Shown piece after piece: positions 63,932 through 64,000 of a stretch of 64,000 bases of DNA. The translations under genes and the position numbers were made by a program. The notes under the pieces are model-generated. The model was given only the letters and a program-made list of their open reading frames with translations, was not told where the DNA came from and ran no database searches. Source of the DNA: Tipula vernalis (lineage: Eukaryota > Arthropoda > Insecta > Diptera > Tipulidae). Location of the stretch: positions 91,798,311-91,862,310 of the forward strand of contig OY282560.1 in NCBI GenBank assembly GCA_958295665.1, written 5' to 3'. The stretch's first letter is position 1; each line of letters starts with the position of its first letter.

Positions 63932-64000
63932 AAACCTATTGATAGAGGTATCAACCATCGTAATCGGACCATTTTAGATTTTTGCCGCCCAAAAACTTGT
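63932..64000. repeat. Partial monomer cut by the window edge
   Basis: The first 69 bases of a normal monomer, ending in AAAAACTTGT. The array evidently continues beyond the window. Confidence 0.95.

Larger units (their letters stand above)
1..64000. repeat. Satellite DNA array, 173-bp monomer, 370 full copies
   Basis: The same unit recurs head to tail from the first base to the last. Monomers begin with AAACCTATTG at 1, 173, 346, 519 and so on. Only eight differ from 173 bp: 172 bp at 1, 25951 and 37195; 174 bp at 1038; 148 bp at 41519, 44262 and 46140; 171 bp at 62550. By eye, most copies differ from the majority sequence at only a few of 173 positions, and the same substitutions recur in many copies. 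No unrelated sequence interrupts the array and no copy is inverted. A unit near 170 bp in a long homogeneous array is typical of eukaryotic centromeric or heterochromatic satellites. That localisation is an inference, because both flanks lie outside the window. I do not recognise the family and cannot name the species. Confidence 0.98.

Noticed and set aside
192..63972. Hundreds of minus-strand open frames of about 64 codons, one per monomer
   Set aside because: They repeat with the satellite, overlap each other and end because 173 is not a multiple of three. Their differences are mostly non-synonymous. There is no sign of purifying selection, so they are not annotated as genes.
1..64000. CRISPR array
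   Set aside because: Repeats have no variable spacers. The whole 173-bp unit is conserved, and no cas genes are present.
1..64000. CENP-B box
   Set aside because: I looked for TTCG-4-A-2-CGGG on both strands. TTTCGGG at the monomer junction and TTCGAAGAAATG in class F do not fit the spacing and bases.
1..64000. Mobile element, integrated virus, tRNA or rRNA genes
   Set aside because: There are no terminal repeats, target-site duplications, long frames, or tRNA- or rRNA-like segments. Every base belongs to the satellite.
1..64000. Assignment to a named insect or other satellite family
   Set aside because: The A/T-rich unit has a general resemblance to insect satellites, but I could not match it to a known sequence from memory and will not name a species.

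Overview
The whole window is one uninterrupted head-to-tail satellite DNA array. The monomer is 173 bp and about one third G+C (hand count 58 of 173 in the unit at 173-345). I count 370 complete monomers and a 69-bp partial copy at the right edge. All are in the same orientation. I see no gene, RNA gene, transposon, unique DNA or inversion. The arithmetic closes: 370 x 173 = 64010, and the summed length changes of the eight odd-length monomers (-79) put the end of the last full unit at 63931. An array like this points to eukaryotic heterochromatin (centromeric, pericentromeric or other constitutive) in a long-read assembly. Nothing here identifies the species or the chromosomal position.

Conventions used below. 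Monomer position 1 is the first A of AAACCTATTG. Monomers differ from each other at only a few sites, so they are named by diagnostic bases. S has G at 81 (GCAGAG). C has C at 81 (GCACAG). Y has T143 and A151. F has G110 (TTCGAAG). M has C98 plus G110. N has A78 and T87. V has A78 only. P has C78. Q has T68 (ACTTTTGGG). R has T143 and G157 (CACGGC). W has A169 (AGGACCC). Two further sites, A/G at 86 and A/T at 128, subdivide these classes.

Layout. 1-11591 and 12284-20241 are dominated by S, Y, F, C and M, with a recurring seven-unit module F-C-M-S-S-Y-F. A four-unit N-F-R-Q block sits between them at 11592-12283. 20242-34080 is a mixed zone where V and P appear. 34081-47671 is built from nested segmental duplications of 8, 13 and 15 units, and includes three copies of a 148-bp internally deleted monomer. 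47672-55456 is a distinct zone of W-C-S trimers and N-F-R-Q blocks, arranged in 13- and 7-unit periods. 55457-64000 contains a 25-unit offset repeat and three copies of the seven-unit block R-Q-R-F-S-F-C.

There is no gene network here. The biology is that of the array: short dyad symmetries in each monomer, local homogenisation, unequal exchange that duplicates blocks of monomers, and chimeric monomers that record exchange or conversion tracts. The open reading frames of about 64 codons on the minus strand, one per monomer, are a by-product of the repeat and are not annotated as genes.
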